A stretch of 64,000 bases of DNA from Psychrobacter pygoscelis (lineage in GTDB: Bacteria; Pseudomonadota; Gammaproteobacteria; Pseudomonadales; Moraxellaceae). Shown here piece by piece: positions 1-9,276 of this stretch; position 1 is the stretch's first letter, and each line of letters opens with the position of its first letter. The stretch lies in assembly GCF_004335015.1 (NCBI RefSeq), contig NZ_RQRU01000001.1:434001-498000 (forward strand). The letters run 5' to 3'. Below the pieces are notes generated by a model. It had not been told where the DNA came from and searched no databases. It was given only the letters and a program-made list of their open reading frames with translations. The translations under genes and the position numbers were made by a program.

Positions 1-288
1 GATTGCGGCGCAATCATTATAGTATAGCCAAAGGTTATTGACGCGCTACGGTGCTAGCTATATTGAGTCAGCCATACTGACCAAGTAGGTGGCTAGCAAG
101 CTTTTAATTTCCATATATTTGTTTGACATTATTAGCAACTATCATTCATAGAGATTATTGTAGTAAACCTAATAAAACGGGCATAAGGACACAGAGCGCA
201 GATAGCTTAAGTAGTTGGGCCCGCATGTCTGACGCTGTAAAACAGCTGGTTCACTTGTAACAGTAAGAGATTATATTAAGGCAACTCT
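1..288. other. Left-edge intergenic stretch
   Basis: No open frame of useful length and no RNA gene is visible. It would carry the promoter of the DUF2062 gene that starts at 289, but I cannot place -35 and -10 boxes with confidence. Confidence 0.5.
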
Positions 289-882
289 GTGCCCCAAAAA
301 AAACTTAGAGCGTGGCTACCCACTCCTGATCAAATCCTGCAAAGTCGAACCTTAAAGTTATTTGCCCCGCATTTAGCTGACGTTCGGCTATGGCATTTTA
401 ACCGCCATAACTTAAATAAAGCCGTCTACATTGGCGTACTGTGCGCGTTTTTCCCACTTCCTGGTCAGATGGCTTTCGCCCTAATCGGCGCCCTAATCTT
501 TCGCGCTAATGTACCACTATCACTAGCACTGACTTGGATTACCAATCCCATCACCACACTACCCATATTCTATGCCGCCTATTATGTCGGTGCACAGATT
601 TTAGAGGTGCCACCGATTAGACTGCGGCTGATCGCACAGATGTTGGCTGATTTTAGCTCATGGATATTCTCTGATGGTGCCAATCCTTTTGTGACTTACC
701 AACATAGCTTTTCTCTATCGGCTTTTTGCTTAGGACTGATTATATTAGCCATTATTAGTAGCCTGATCAGCGGCCTTACTTTTAAGTTTTTTTGGCGCTA
801 TAAAGTGGTCGCGACCTGGAAAAATCGGTACGGCTATCGCCCTCATGTCACCGCAAAATCTCGAAAACATCCCAAACGCTGA
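289..882 (+). CDS. DUF2062 domain inner-membrane protein
   Basis: A 197-residue protein starting at a GTG codon. The central part (about residues 40-170) carries the DUF2062 pattern: a short hydrophobic run around FFPLPGQM, then a helix ending in WITNPITTLP, then a last membrane segment near residues 142-165. DUF2062 proteins are small membrane proteins of unknown biochemical role, and nothing here adds one. The tail is basic, rich in Arg, Lys and His. The gene converges on lolD with only 19 bases between the two stops, and no hairpin terminator is obvious in that gap. Family assignment is firm; function is unknown. Confidence 0.8.
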   Translation: MPQKKLRAWLPTPDQILQSRTLKLFAPHLADVRLWHFNRHNLNKAVYIGVLCAFFPLPGQMAFALIGALIFRANVPLSLALTWITNPITTLPIFYAAYYVGAQILEVPPIRLRLIAQMLADFSSWIFSDGANPFVTYQHSFSLSAFCLGLIILAIISSLISGLTFKFFWRYKVVATWKNRYGYRPHVTAKSRKHPKR

Positions 883-901
883 GCCACTATTACAATTTGT
901 T

Positions 902-1582
902 CTAATACTGCTCCCATTGACCACTGCGAAGCAATAACTGTCTATCTGCTAGCGCCGCAAGATTGCGATCATGGGTCACCATGAGTAGCGCCGTTTGCAA
1001 GGTCTCTTGCAGCTCTGACAATAAGCCAAACACACTCTGCGCATTGTCATAGTCCAGATTACCCGTCGGCTCATCGGCGAGTACCAATGATGGCTTCGTG
1101 ACTAGCGCCCGAGCGATAGCTACCCGCTGTCGCTCACCGCCTGATAGCTCACCCGGTCTATGGTCCAACCTGTGACCAAGCCCTACCTTTTCTAGCAGCT
1201 CAGTAGCTTGCAGCCGAGCTTGCTCTGTAGGTACTTTTGGACGCATAAGTAGCGGCATCGCAACATTCTCAACCGCGGTAAACTCAGCTAGCAGATGGTG
1301 AAACTGATAAATAAAACCCAAATGCTTATTACGCATCTCACCGCGCTGAGTCTCATTCATATTATTCAGACACTTATCGTGTAGCCAGACCTCTCCACTG
1401 CTAGGCGTATCAAGACCGCCTAAGATGTGTAGTAAGGTGCTTTTACCTGAGCCACTAGTCCCGACGATCGCAATGCGCTCACCAGGATGGATTGTTAAGT
1501 CTAATCCGGTCAAAACCTGAGTGCGAATCTTGCCCTCATCGTAAGTTTTATTAATATTATTGGCGACCAATATTGGCGACAT
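902..1582 (-). CDS. lolD: Lipoprotein-releasing ABC transporter ATPase LolD
   Basis: A 226-residue ABC ATPase that would power release of outer-membrane lipoproteins from the inner membrane to LolA. Walker A ([11 protein letters not shown]), Q-loop, signature ([15 protein letters not shown]) and Walker B ([12 protein letters not shown]) are all present, and the LolD/MacB-type layout fits the family length of about 230. I chose the ATG at 1582 because AAAGGG lies 8 bases upstream. A TTG 36 bases earlier would add 12 residues but has no ribosome-binding site. The gene lies downstream of its membrane partner, with a 180-base gap, and is probably in the same transcript. Confidence 0.93.
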   Translation of the reverse strand: MSPILVANNINKTYDEGKIRTQVLTGLDLTIHPGERIAIVGTSGSGKSTLLHILGGLDTPSSGEVWLHDKCLNNMNETQRGEMRNKHLGFIYQFHHLLAEFTAVENVAMPLLMRPKVPTEQARLQATELLEKVGLGHRLDHRPGELSGGERQRVAIARALVTKPSLVLADEPTGNLDYDNAQSVFGLLSELQETLQTALLMVTHDRNLAALADRQLLLRSGQWEQY

Positions 1583-1762
1583 AAGATACCCTTTAATTAC
1601 TTCAGTTACTTGCAACAACTACTTTCAATAACTTTAATTCAGCAGTTTGACAACCGCTTATTGATTATTAGTGCTGTCATCATCGATATTGCTATCTTTA
1701 TTCCAGCGAAAAAACCCTAACTTTCTATTGATAAAAATAAACCGCTAACAACAAACACCAGC

Positions 1763-2998
1763 TTATTCATAACGCAGGGTCTGGGCAGGCTGAATCTTTG
1801 CTGCTCGCCGCGCCGGATAGATAGTGGCTAAGAAACTCAGGACAAATGAGGCACTAGTGATAATGAGGACATCAACAATGCGTAGCTGTGAAGGCAGATA
1901 ATTGACAAAATAAGCATCAAATAAATGCAGACCAAAGCTTTGGTTAATCCAGCCGATCAGATCGCTAATGGTCAAAGCAAAAATCACCCCAAGGATCGCG
2001 CCTGCTACAGTACCGATAACCCCGATGACCACCCCTTGAACCATAAATACTTGGGTAATGAGCTTGGGTGAAGCACCAAAAGTCTTTAGGATAGCAATAT
2101 CAGCTTTTTTATCCGTGACCAGCATCACCAGACTGGAGACAATATTGAAAGCTGCGACCAAAATGATTAAGAATAATAGTAGTCCTACCATCGCCTTTTC
2201 CATTTGGATGGCGCCAAATAGCTGACCATGGGTCTGGGTCCAATCCGTCGGATAAAGGGTCTCAGGTGAGATAGCAGCAGCTTTTTGTGCGGCCATAGGG
2301 GCATTGAATATATTATTTAGGCGCATTCGAATACCTTGAGCGCCGCCTGGTAGTCTAAGCAGCTTGGCCGCATCATTCATAGGAATGAAAGCCATGAGCG
2401 AGTCAACCTCGGGACTGATGGTGAATATCCCAGTCAAAGTAAAGCGTTTAAAGCGGGGGATTACCCCAGCTGGCGAGGGAGATGCCTCGGGCAGTACTAG
2501 CGTAACCTTGTCTCCTAATTGCAGCCCTAGCGACTGCACCATACCCTCACCTAGGACGATGCTAAAGTCACCATCTTTAAGGGTATCGATACTACCCTCT
2601 ACCATATGTTTATTGATAATCGAGACTTCTTTTTCATAGTCTGGCTCAACGCCAGTCACCATGATACCTGCCACTTGACCATTTGACGTTAGCATCCCTT
2701 GTAGCTGGATAAATGGTGCGACAGCAGCGACCTCGGGGTCTTGACTGATCTTATCAGCCAAATCGGGCCAGTCTGTCATAATTTCAGTAGAGGAGACTGT
2801 CGCCTGTGGCACCATGCCTAAGATGCGACTTTTAAGCTCATGATCAAAGCCATTCATCACCGACAGCACCGTAATCAATACGGCGACGCCTAGCGTTAGC
2901 CCAATCATGGAGATTAATGAAATAAAGGAGATAAAGCGATTACTGCGCTCAGCACGCGTATAACGAAGACCTATAAATAAGGCAAGGGGACGAAACAT
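1763..2998 (-). CDS. lolC: Lipoprotein-releasing ABC transporter permease (LolC/LolE/LolF type)
   Basis: A 411-residue FtsX/MacB-type permease. It has an N-terminal membrane helix (about 21-48) preceded by the LolC/E-typical RYTRAERSNRFISFIS stretch, a large periplasmic domain (about 50-270), and three C-terminal membrane helices (about 270-295, 318-345 and 375-395). It ends in YPARRAAKIQPAQTLRYE, as in LolC and LolE. Start is the ATG with AAAGAG 8 bases upstream. Only one permease gene accompanies lolD, so the transporter may be the LolDF type, in which a single subunit forms a homodimer. That is an inference from the absence of a second copy here; a copy elsewhere cannot be excluded. Confidence 0.9.
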   Translation of the reverse strand: MFRPLALFIGLRYTRAERSNRFISFISLISMIGLTLGVAVLITVLSVMNGFDHELKSRILGMVPQATVSSTEIMTDWPDLADKISQDPEVAAVAPFIQLQGMLTSNGQVAGIMVTGVEPDYEKEVSIINKHMVEGSIDTLKDGDFSIVLGEGMVQSLGLQLGDKVTLVLPEASPSPAGVIPRFKRFTLTGIFTISPEVDSLMAFIPMNDAAKLLRLPGGAQGIRMRLNNIFNAPMAAQKAAAISPETLYPTDWTQTHGQLFGAIQMEKAMVGLLLFLIILVAAFNIVSSLVMLVTDKKADIAILKTFGASPKLITQVFMVQGVVIGVIGTVAGAILGVIFALTISDLIGWINQSFGLHLFDAYFVNYLPSQLRIVDVLIITSASFVLSFLATIYPARRAAKIQPAQTLRYE

Positions 2999-3578
2999 AG
3001 TAAGACTCTTTATTCAACTGTCTCTAGTGACGATTTCCCCATTATTATAAATGTTATCATAGGGAGTCCGACTATCATCGACAGGTCACTCACAAAAAAT
3101 GAAAGCTAGTTTGACATAAAATAGCTTAGTTTTGCCAATATTTACGAATATAGCCCGATATTTAATAAAAAAAAGCTTTTTTTGTACTATTTTTACCGCT
3201 TAACCTTACTGCCACTTGCGTCAGCGCACAAATATTGTATGCTAGAGACTATTTAAAGAAACTCTATCTTTAATTAAATTTTTTAATTTCTAACCTTTCA
3301 ACAGCCATTGTTGACTGTCGTTTTAATAAATTTTAAGCAGATATTAAATAGATTTTAGCGTCTGAATGTAACTTCGCCATAGATTAAGGCGATAGTTTGA
3401 GCCAATAGCTTAGATTAAAAGTTCCATTCAAACATCATAAAGTGAGTTAACCGCCAAAATATAGGTCAAAGATAAGCAACAAACAACTTTAGACCACAAG
3501 CTATATAGCTTTAGACCAAGCAAGATAGGCGTAACTATTTTTATACTGACTTAAAACCGATTCATTTTGAGTGCGTTC
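2999..3578. other. Divergent intergenic region, AT-rich
   Basis: 580 bases between lolC (minus) and the unknown gene at 3579 (plus). A perfect A/T palindrome, AAAAAAAGCTTTTTTT, sits at 3168-3183. The ten-base word CTTTAGACCA occurs twice near 3487 and 3511. Promoters for both flanking genes must lie here, but none can be fixed. Confidence 0.4.
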
Positions 3579-4550
3579 ATGACCATTAACTACCAATATA
3601 AAAACATTCAACCGCCAACCAAAGTTAGCTTAACTGATGATCAGACTGCAGGTCACGCAGACCATTGGCATCTATTGACAGATGATATCAGTACTGATGT
3701 GCCGCAGTGGCTACAAGAGATGATCGAGCATGCAGGCATCCCTAAAGGCCTAAACAATACGGCAAACGGTAATATCAATACTTCTAATAGCTATCTTTTA
3801 TTAGCAGATAATAACCCTTGTCATATTATTCAAGTGTTAGCCATGCAAGATGGCAAACCCCAAAACTTCGTCAACGCCTATCCTTGCGTCGTTAGCCCCT
3901 ATGGTTTGAACTGCAAAATAGAACGTGTTATCGTCAATGAGCGAAGCCAAGATGCGGTACTCAGGCTTTGTAGTAAAGATGGCTCGATTATTTATGCTTT
4001 TGATCAGCTGTACGCAGCCAATCGCTTTAGCTATCGACAGAGTAGCCAGTATTTTGTCAATTTTAGTGCTTGGGCATATGAGATCAGCAAAAGCGAGCAA
4101 TCCGAAGTGATTATGGTTGAGGATCCAGAAGCGATTCGCTATCACCGAGCTTTTAATGATATCGTCGCCGCAAATAATGGTGACGTGCCAGAAGATATCC
4201 AGCAGCGCATAGCTGATTGGCAGCCAGAAAGTGACGCACCACTTGCGCCTATTGAGATTAATCTTGGCAATATGTGTGCTTATCTATTCGGTGAGACCTT
4301 GGGTCAAGAAGATGAAGCATGGTGTCAAGGTCAGGTCCTAGGCAAACAGCAAACTGAATTTAATGGGATAGATTTGACCTTATTTGATGTCGTCATCCTA
4401 CGCGAGCCTGATGCTGATCCCTTTGTAGTACGAATAGCAGCTGTCACTAATGCAGCCACAGCAGCCATCGAGATTCATGACTATATTCAAGCCAATATTT
4501 GGTTACAAGCCGCTATTTACGAGCAAAACCAATCTGATTCTACAAGCTAA
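3579..4550 (+). CDS. Hypothetical protein, 323 residues
   Basis: I do not recognise this protein. It is acidic, has no signal peptide or membrane segment, and is predicted to be cytoplasmic. The C-terminal third (about residues 225-320) alternates short beta-like and helical runs and ends in a helix with IEIHDYIQANIWLQAAIYEQ. No catalytic motif or metal cluster stands out. I chose the ATG at 3579; a TTG 12 bases earlier is in frame. Neither start has a clear ribosome-binding site. The gene stands alone on the plus strand, between the divergent lol genes and a small membrane-protein gene. Codon usage looks like that of its neighbours, so it is probably a resident lineage-specific gene. Confidence 0.7.
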   Translation: MTINYQYKNIQPPTKVSLTDDQTAGHADHWHLLTDDISTDVPQWLQEMIEHAGIPKGLNNTANGNINTSNSYLLLADNNPCHIIQVLAMQDGKPQNFVNAYPCVVSPYGLNCKIERVIVNERSQDAVLRLCSKDGSIIYAFDQLYAANRFSYRQSSQYFVNFSAWAYEISKSEQSEVIMVEDPEAIRYHRAFNDIVAANNGDVPEDIQQRIADWQPESDAPLAPIEINLGNMCAYLFGETLGQEDEAWCQGQVLGKQQTEFNGIDLTLFDVVILREPDADPFVVRIAAVTNAATAAIEIHDYIQANIWLQAAIYEQNQSDSTS

Positions 4551-4682
4551 TGCTTAACATATTGTGATTTGCGCCTATTGATCGAGTATTGAAGCTCTTA
4601 AATAGATAGAAAGTATTGATAAACGCTTAGCCGCATAGATTTATCTCATACTTCATTTTAATTTGGCTCAAAGAGAGCGTAT

Positions 4683-4946
4683 ATGAAAGCGACTTACTCC
4701 TCTGCTTCGCCATCAAACCAAGCTGTCATGCCTAGGTTGAGCAAACCGCTTCACCTTACAGCATCGGCCTCTGACCCAGCAACGACCATAAAAGGGCTAG
4801 CCCCTTTTAAACAGGTAACGCACCGACCAACAGCTCCAGTGGAACGCTTTTGGCCGATTGATAATTCACTGACTCGTGTGATATTACCTGCTGCCTTCTT
4901 TGTCTCTGGGGTTATGCTGACTTGGTTTTTGCTGCATAGCAGCTAA
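4683..4946 (+). CDS. Small single-pass membrane protein, unknown
   Basis: An 87-residue protein with a soluble, Ser/Ala/Pro-rich N-terminal 60 residues and one hydrophobic segment near the end (VILPAAFFVSGVMLTWFLL), so it is probably tail-anchored with a very short C-terminal overhang. An AAGAGAG-like ribosome-binding site lies just before the ATG. It begins 132 bases after the unknown gene upstream and could share its transcript. No family is recognised. Its coding status rests on the start signal and the clean terminal membrane helix. Confidence 0.55.
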   Translation: MKATYSSASPSNQAVMPRLSKPLHLTASASDPATTIKGLAPFKQVTHRPTAPVERFWPIDNSLTRVILPAAFFVSGVMLTWFLLHSS

Positions 4947-5274
4947 CAGCCGACTGGTTGTTAAATAATAAAAATAGCGTCTAGTAGCGTCGCTTGACTG
5001 TCGCCAAATTTTGCTACTAACTGTCCCTAATAGTATCTCAGTACCAATTTATACTATCGTTAAACCCTTTTGTTTCAAACCTGCTAGAGCACGCTTAAAA
5101 TAGGTTATGCAGTGCCCGTTTCTCATCTTAGCCGTTCTCAATTGGTTATTTCATATTACCTGTATCGTGACGGCTAACAAATAAATTTGACCCTTCATGT
5201 ATTTGTTAGCCTCACTCCCCAGTTAGCAGACTCTAAAAATAATGTTTTGGTAATTCCTTGCTATCGTTTCAATA
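4947..5274. other. Intergenic stretch before a shared terminator
   Basis: About 330 bases with no credible open frame or RNA gene. It lies between the small membrane-protein gene and the terminator at 5275-5302. Confidence 0.4.
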
Positions 5275-5302
5275 AAAAAGCACCTAATTCTAGGTGCTTT
5301 TT
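5275..5302 (-). terminator. Rho-independent terminator, works in either direction
   Basis: A GCACCTA stem and TAGGTGC return arm around a 4-base loop (attc), flanked by five A on the left and five T on the right. Read on the minus strand it closes the SCP2 gene ending at 5354. Read on the plus strand it could stop transcripts from the unknown genes upstream. Confidence 0.85.
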
Positions 5303-5353
5303 CCAATTAAAGTCAGCTCTCAACAATAGTGAAAGCTGCCACTGCTCCTGAAC

Positions 5354-5743
5354 TTATACAAATTCAGTAGAAGATTTGATCTTTTGGAATAGCTCTTGTT
5401 GCTCGCTACTTGGCTTGGCCGTCTGAAGCGTCATCAATTGAGACATATCGCCTTCCACGCGGATTTTGCCACTCATAAATGCGCCCATGGCACTATTCAT
5501 ATCAAAATCTTTAAGTAGTTCAAGTAAGGTTTGTTTGTCTAATAATAGTGTCGTGGTCGCATCACTGTTAAGGCCACGAGTTAACAAGCCTTTAGTCAAG
5601 TTTGCTTGTTTTTCCTCGCCACCATCATTGACTTTTAGGTTAATAATCATGTTTTCAAGAGCTGGGGGTAGATTTAGATCGCCTGCCTCTTGACCCAAAG
5701 CTTCAACCTGATCAAACCATTCCTCTGTTAAAAATATAGCCAT
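5354..5743 (-). CDS. SCP2 sterol-binding domain protein
   Basis: A 129-residue protein made almost entirely of one SCP2-like domain (about residues 10-115), a fold that binds lipids or sterol-like hydrophobic ligands. The diagnostic part is the C-terminal half, DFDMNSAMGAFMSGKIRVEGDM followed by a helix, matching the usual 'aFmsGkikveGD' pattern of bacterial SCP2 proteins. The start ATG has AAAAAGGA about 7 bases upstream. No operon partner is visible; the gene is closed by the hairpin at 5275-5302. The ligand and physiological role cannot be told from sequence. Confidence 0.85.
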   Translation of the reverse strand: MAIFLTEEWFDQVEALGQEAGDLNLPPALENMIINLKVNDGGEEKQANLTKGLLTRGLNSDATTTLLLDKQTLLELLKDFDMNSAMGAFMSGKIRVEGDMSQLMTLQTAKPSSEQQELFQKIKSSTEFV

Positions 5744-6325
5744 TGTTCTGTCCTTTTTTAGTTACTAGGTTGGTGATAAACAAATTTTATCATGAGCTTT
5801 ATATCATATATAACGTAACTATTAACACGACGATTTGTAGCAAATCTATTAAATTAGCGGCCCATAAATCTTCTTTAATACTTAAATCATAAGGGCTAGG
5901 GAGATATTAGTGCCGTATTGTCTACTCAGTCATATATTGTTGTATTCTGCTGATACCTAACTTAATCCATCAGCTATCAACCGCTAGTCTTATAACATGA
6001 ATTCAGTTGAATAAGGATACAAGAAGGCTAGGATGAGCTTTGTAGCCTCTATCAGTAAGCGTACAATAAGCAAAAAAATTATATCAATATTGTGCTAGAC
6101 CTTATCGGTGTCTCTTTTATCTTTAACAAACTGTATAAGAATAAGATCCACACAGTTTATTTTTGCAACGACTGGCATTGAGTTTTCAAGCCTTAAGGCC
6201 ACCTTTAAATAGTGGCAGATCAGTAGTGACAGTAGCAGCTTGGGGATGCTTTTAGACATTTACTACCCTTGTTAATTGCTTCAGTATTGCAAAGCTATTA
6301 TTGCCCCCTATATTGGCAGCTCTAA

Positions 6326-6357
6326 TCTAAAACCCCTTTTACAATGGGGATTTTAGA
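6326..6357. repeat. Short extragenic hairpin of the GGGGATTT type
   Basis: Left arm TCTAAAACCCC and right arm GGGGATTTTAGA pair with one bulged base around a 9-base loop. The sequence resembles the hairpin at 13558-13583 and the CCCC/GGGG extragenic hairpins common in Moraxellaceae. It may be a dispersed repeat or a terminator remnant. Confidence 0.5.
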
Positions 6358-6835
6358 GGATTTACGGTAACAAGCAAGCAAGTCCATAGCTATGTTTATC
6401 CGTACTAATGACTTGTTTTTGAGCACTCAGACTGTCAATTCTGCCTAATTCACAGAGTGGGTCACAAAATCCTAAAAATACATATTGGCAGTTAGTGTCT
6501 TGAACGCTTTGCCAAAATAATTACCAAAGAGTTTATGCTTTACTGCACTCCATTGATGATATTTCATACAGTTTGCGTTACAATACCTTAAACAGAGTCG
6601 GGAGTTTTAACCTAACTTTACGAACGTACGATTTTTGTCAGCTGCCGCTAGCATTGTTTAAGTTATTTTGTTTTCTGCTTATCCGTCTGTACAATATATT
6701 TTAGATAGAATGATAACCAGAATGCTTAAGACTACTCATCACATGCCATCGGCAACTCCTTAAAATCAGTGCCATCCTAATCGCCACTATATTGTGCTTA
6801 GTTTACGTAATTGTCTGCTCTAATGGCCTTACGCC

Positions 6836-6855
6836 CTCACCTGATTTTAGGTGAG
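6836..6855. other. Perfect 7-bp hairpin in the ccoN leader
   Basis: CTCACCT pairs with AGGTGAG around a 6-base loop about 100 bases upstream of the ccoN start. It has no T tract, so it is not a standard terminator. It might be a leader structure or an operator, or it may be chance. Confidence 0.3.
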
Positions 6856-6952
6856 TATTACCAGTCAGGATTTACGCTTATTAGGATGGAATACGCGATA
6901 TCGTAATCTTGGTTAATTCTGTTGATTATTTAGGCTGTAAAGGAATCATCCA

Positions 6953-8446
6953 ATGAATTTACAAAACACAGCAGTCGCCTCCGTAGATCGCGAATACGAG
7001 ATCACAATCGTGAGATTCTTCACGGTTATGGCGGTTATTTGGGGTATCGTCGGCATGAGTGTTGGCGTATTTATCGCCTCGCAGTTGGCTTGGCCAGCAC
7101 TTAACTTTGATATACCGTGGCTAACTTTTAGCCGTTTAAGACCACTTCATACCAATGCCGTGATTTTTGCATTCGGTGGTTCTGCACTGTTTGCAACCTC
7201 TTACTATATCGTTCAACGTACTTGTAAGACGCGCTTGTTCGCGCCTTATTTGGCTTGGTTTACCTTTTGGGGTTGGCAAGCTGTCATTGTGTCAGCTGTG
7301 ATAACGTTACCCCTTGGTATCACCACTTCTAAAGAATATGCTGAGCTTGAGTGGCCGATTGATATTTTGATCGCACTGGTTTGGGTGTCTTATGCCATTG
7401 TCTTCTTTGGTACGCTTATTAAGCGTAAGACCTCACACATCTATGTGGCCAACTGGTTCTTTGCTGCTTTTATTATTGCGATTGCTCTACTACATATCGT
7501 CAATAGTATGGCAGTTCCTGTGGGTCCATTTAAGTCGTACTCGCTATTTGGCGGCGCGACAGATGCGATGGTGCAGTGGTGGTATGGCCATAACGCCGTT
7601 GGTTTTTATCTAACCGCAGCGTTCTTAGGTATGATGTATTACTTTGTGCCAGTGCAGATTGGCCGTCCTATTTACTCGTACCGTCTATCTATCGTTCACT
7701 TTTGGGCGCTAATTGCTGCTTATATGTGGGCAGGTGGTCACCATCTTCACTACTCAGCGCTTCCTGACTGGACTCAGTCGCTAGCGATGGTCTTCTCAGT
7801 TATTCTATTCGCACCTTCATGGGGCGGTATGATTAACGGTGTTCTAACCTTATCGGGTAGTTGGGATAAGCTCCGTACTGATCCAATCATTCGTTTCTTG
7901 ATTGTCGCTCTGTCATTCTATGCCATGTCGACTTTCGAAGGTCCGATGATGTCTATTAAGACCGTCAATGCCTTGTCACACAACACTGACTGGACTGTTG
8001 GTCACGTACATTCAGGCGCCCTTGGTTGGGTCGGCTTGATCACCATTGGCTCTCTATACGTCTTATTACCACGTATCTTTAACAAGCCCAAAATGTACTC
8101 AATTAGCTTAATTACGACGCATTTCTGGTTTGCTACAGCGGGTACTATTTTCTATATCGTGTCTATGTGGATCTCAGGTATTGGCCAAGGCATGATGTGG
8201 CTTGCAACCAACCCTGACGGTACATTGGTCTATAGCTTCGTAGATACAGTTGAATTCTCGCATCTACCTTATATTGGTCGTGCATTCGGTGGTCTTTTAT
8301 ATGTCACTGGTATGTTCGTTATGGCTTACAACTGCTATAAAACGATCAAAATGCCTGATGGCAAACCTGTTGATGCAGCTGATCCAACCGATCACGATCC
8401 AAATGTCACTGATGTCGATAACGACCCACAAACTGTTAAGGTATAA
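6953..8446 (+). CDS. ccoN: cbb3-type cytochrome c oxidase subunit I (CcoN)
   Basis: The 497-residue catalytic subunit of the cbb3 terminal oxidase, which reduces O2 to water at low oxygen. About twelve membrane helices and the cbb3 histidine pattern are visible: [16 protein letters not shown] for the low-spin heme, [12 protein letters not shown] and AGGHHLHY around Cu-B, and [14 protein letters not shown] for the hemes. Length is normal for CcoN (about 475-500). The start ATG has AAAGGA 8-9 bases upstream. It leads a tight four-gene operon, with 9 bases to ccoO. Heme and copper ligands appear intact. Confidence 0.97.
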   Translation: MNLQNTAVASVDREYEITIVRFFTVMAVIWGIVGMSVGVFIASQLAWPALNFDIPWLTFSRLRPLHTNAVIFAFGGSALFATSYYIVQRTCKTRLFAPYLAWFTFWGWQAVIVSAVITLPLGITTSKEYAELEWPIDILIALVWVSYAIVFFGTLIKRKTSHIYVANWFFAAFIIAIALLHIVNSMAVPVGPFKSYSLFGGATDAMVQWWYGHNAVGFYLTAAFLGMMYYFVPVQIGRPIYSYRLSIVHFWALIAAYMWAGGHHLHYSALPDWTQSLAMVFSVILFAPSWGGMINGVLTLSGSWDKLRTDPIIRFLIVALSFYAMSTFEGPMMSIKTVNALSHNTDWTVGHVHSGALGWVGLITIGSLYVLLPRIFNKPKMYSISLITTHFWFATAGTIFYIVSMWISGIGQGMMWLATNPDGTLVYSFVDTVEFSHLPYIGRAFGGLLYVTGMFVMAYNCYKTIKMPDGKPVDAADPTDHDPNVTDVDNDPQTVKV

Positions 8447-8455
8447 GGAGCAGTC

Positions 8456-9094
8456 ATGGCTGGTACACCGCATGAAATTATCGAAAAAAATACAGGTTTG
8501 TTGGTCATATTTATTGTTATTGCCATCAGCTTTGCAACTTTAGTTGAAATTGTGCCATTAATTTTTGACCAAAAAGGACCGACTGAGGGCGGGGTGAACA
8601 CTCCCCTCCCAACTATGAAACCTTGGAAAGCGCTAGAGCTGGAAGGTCGCGACATCTATATTCGTGAAGGCTGTCACGTCTGTCACACGCAGATGATTCG
8701 TCCGCTTCGTGCTGAGGTCGAGCGTTATGGACCCTACTCTCGTGCTGCCGAATCAAGTTGGGATCACCCCTTCTTATGGGGCTCAAAGCGTACAGGACCT
8801 GACCTTGCCCGTGTGGGAGGTCGTTACTCAGATGACTGGCAAACACAGCATCTTATCAATCCTCGCTCTTTGGTTCCTGAGTCGGTCATGCCAGGCTTCC
8901 CATGGCTTGCTACTAACGAAGTAGATGGCACTAAAGTTCAAGAAAAAATGCGTCTTTTCCGTGATCGTTTTGGCGTACCCTATACCGAAGAGCAGATCGA
9001 AGCTGCGCCTGATGAAGTACTCGGTGCTACTGAACTTGATGCCGTAGTGGCTTATCTTCAGCAACTCGGTACGGCAATGGAAGGACAGCGCTAA
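8456..9094 (+). CDS. ccoO: cbb3-type cytochrome c oxidase subunit II (CcoO)
   Basis: A 212-residue monoheme cytochrome c subunit. It has one N-terminal membrane anchor (about residues 13-35), then a periplasmic domain with the heme motif CHVCH in [14 protein letters not shown]. Late Met-containing segments can supply the axial ligand. It passes electrons from CcoP to the CcoN heme. A strong AAGGAG lies 7 bases before the ATG. Its stop overlaps the ccoQ start by one base (TAATG), implying coupled translation. Confidence 0.97.
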   Translation: MAGTPHEIIEKNTGLLVIFIVIAISFATLVEIVPLIFDQKGPTEGGVNTPLPTMKPWKALELEGRDIYIREGCHVCHTQMIRPLRAEVERYGPYSRAAESSWDHPFLWGSKRTGPDLARVGGRYSDDWQTQHLINPRSLVPESVMPGFPWLATNEVDGTKVQEKMRLFRDRFGVPYTEEQIEAAPDEVLGATELDAVVAYLQQLGTAMEGQR

Positions 9095-9276
9095 TGAGTA
9101 TCGTTGACTTACAGATTTTTGCTACGGTAGCGGCATTTATCGCTTTTGTCAGCGTTGCTTGGTGGGCGTATTCGCCAAAAAATAAAAAACGCTTCGAAGA
9201 AGACGCACAACTTGCGCTTGATGATAAAGATAAAGCTGCCCTATCCTCAAAGCCGCGCAATAAGGATGAAAGATGA
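9094..9276 (+). CDS. ccoQ: cbb3 oxidase small subunit CcoQ
   Basis: A 60-residue protein with one membrane helix (about residues 5-26, FATVAAFIAFVSVAWWAY) and a charged cytoplasmic tail, as usual for CcoQ, which stabilises the cbb3 complex. The ribosome-binding site AAGGA lies inside the end of ccoO. The start shares a base with the ccoO stop, and the end overlaps ccoP by four bases (ATGA). Assignment rests on size, topology and its fixed place between ccoO and ccoP. Confidence 0.92.
   Translation: MSIVDLQIFATVAAFIAFVSVAWWAYSPKNKKRFEEDAQLALDDKDKAALSSKPRNKDER

Larger units (their letters stand above)
5744..6952. other. Long gene-free region upstream of ccoN
   Basis: About 1.2 kb with no open frame above 60 codons that looks coding on either strand. 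It contains one GGGGATTTT-type hairpin (6326-6357) and one 7-bp hairpin (6836-6855). I looked for an FNR-type palindrome (TTGAT, 4 bases, ATCAA), expected for a cbb3 oxidase, and found only poor half-matches, for example near 6553. Decayed genes or small RNAs may be hidden here but cannot be shown by eye. Confidence 0.45.

Noticed and set aside
6540-6952. FNR site upstream of ccoN
   Set aside because: Only TTGAT half-sites with poor partners were found; none fits TTGAT, four bases, ATCAA.
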